Assembly: GCA_001443525.1 (NCBI GenBank)
Contig: LKPX01000030.1
Span: 1-42,156, forward strand
Direction of reading: 5' to 3'
Length of the DNA: 42,156 nt
DNA from: Desulfobacteraceae bacterium RAAP-1
GTDB taxonomy: Bacteria; Desulfobacterota; Desulfobacteria; Desulfobacterales; Desulfatirhabdiaceae
The translations under genes and the position numbers were made by a program. Under the pieces are notes generated by a model that searched no databases, was not told the DNA's origin, and saw only the letters and a list, made by a program, of their open reading frames with translations. The stretch's first letter is position 1. Each line of letters starts with the position of its first letter. This document shows, one piece after another, positions 41,960 to 42,156 of this stretch.

Positions 41960-42156
41960 ACAGTGGTAATTTTTCTGAGAGCCGCTACAGTATAAACGTT
42001 GAGCGTCGGTTGGGTTTTCGAGGATAAAATGAGATCGAATAAAATCAGTTGACATATCAGAATGAGATAGTGTAAAAGTGCCGAATTCTTTGACAGGCAG
42101 AGATTTGGAATAAGATGTTGGTTGAAGGATCGGATGAGGTTTTGAAAAGTTTTTTT
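41960..42156. other. Window end, downstream of dedA
   Basis: No gene start or clear terminator is seen in these bases. A TTGACA lies at 42050-42055, which may belong to a promoter of a gene beyond the window. Confidence 0.3.

Overview
The window reads as the chromosome of a Gram-negative bacterium, most likely a deltaproteobacterium (Desulfobacterota, Desulfobacterales-like). The reasons are a PilMNOPQ cluster, TamA/TamB outer-membrane assembly genes, a pair of OPT-like membrane proteins next to a PqqD-like protein, and the general protein style. No rRNA, tRNA or CRISPR array was seen. The taxonomy is an inference from gene content, not from a marker gene.

Layout. 1-2.7 kb: a SprT-like/DUF2786 protein gene and a convergent membrane sensor histidine kinase. 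2.9-8.5 kb: pilM-pilN-pilO-pilP-pilQ on the plus strand, with start/stop overlaps at most junctions, encoding the inner-membrane alignment complex and the outer-membrane secretin of type IV pili. 8.5-14.5 kb: a minus-strand run of five genes: a DUF6785-like polytopic membrane protein, an OPT-like transporter, a secreted protein, an unrecognised protein and a PqqD-like protein. 14.5-22.4 kb: arginase, TamA-like and TamB on the minus strand. 22.5-37.6 kb: an integrated mobile element. 37.6-41.0 kb: mpl, hemL and pcm on the minus strand. 41.3-42.0 kb: a DedA-family membrane protein.

The element is the main discovery. It is 15,090 bp long and bounded by perfect 27-bp direct repeats (22524-22550 and 37614-37640). 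It is inserted in the 3' end of mpl. The displaced native end of mpl is still readable beside tamB (...SNGGFDQIHQRLLTAL-stop). The element supplies a near-equivalent tail (...SNGGFDQIHEKLLKAL-stop), so mpl stays intact although the apparent pcm-hemL-mpl-tamB-tamA-arginase run is split by 15 kb. The element's integrase gene converges on mpl and their stop codons abut.

Inside, the element looks like a self-replicating satellite or plasmid-like integrative element rather than a full phage: I see no capsid, tail, terminase or conjugation genes. It has a short Xre repressor divergent from a Bro-N (antirepressor-like) gene, with repeated operator-like sites between them. It also has two helix-turn-helix proteins of the excisionase/AlpA kind and a 931-residue zinc-finger/TOPRIM primase with a P-loop ATPase region. 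An iteron array of about twelve GGGGTGCAA-type copies (a probable replication origin) follows the primase gene. GemA-like and small HTH genes come next in Mu-like order. Two further recombinases are present: a tyrosine recombinase with what looks like a doubled core-binding region, and a serine invertase. Two unrecognised genes (149 and 379 residues) lie downstream of the repressor on the lysogenic strand, next to the left end, and are the best candidates for cargo. Several structured non-coding repeats in the element remain unexplained.
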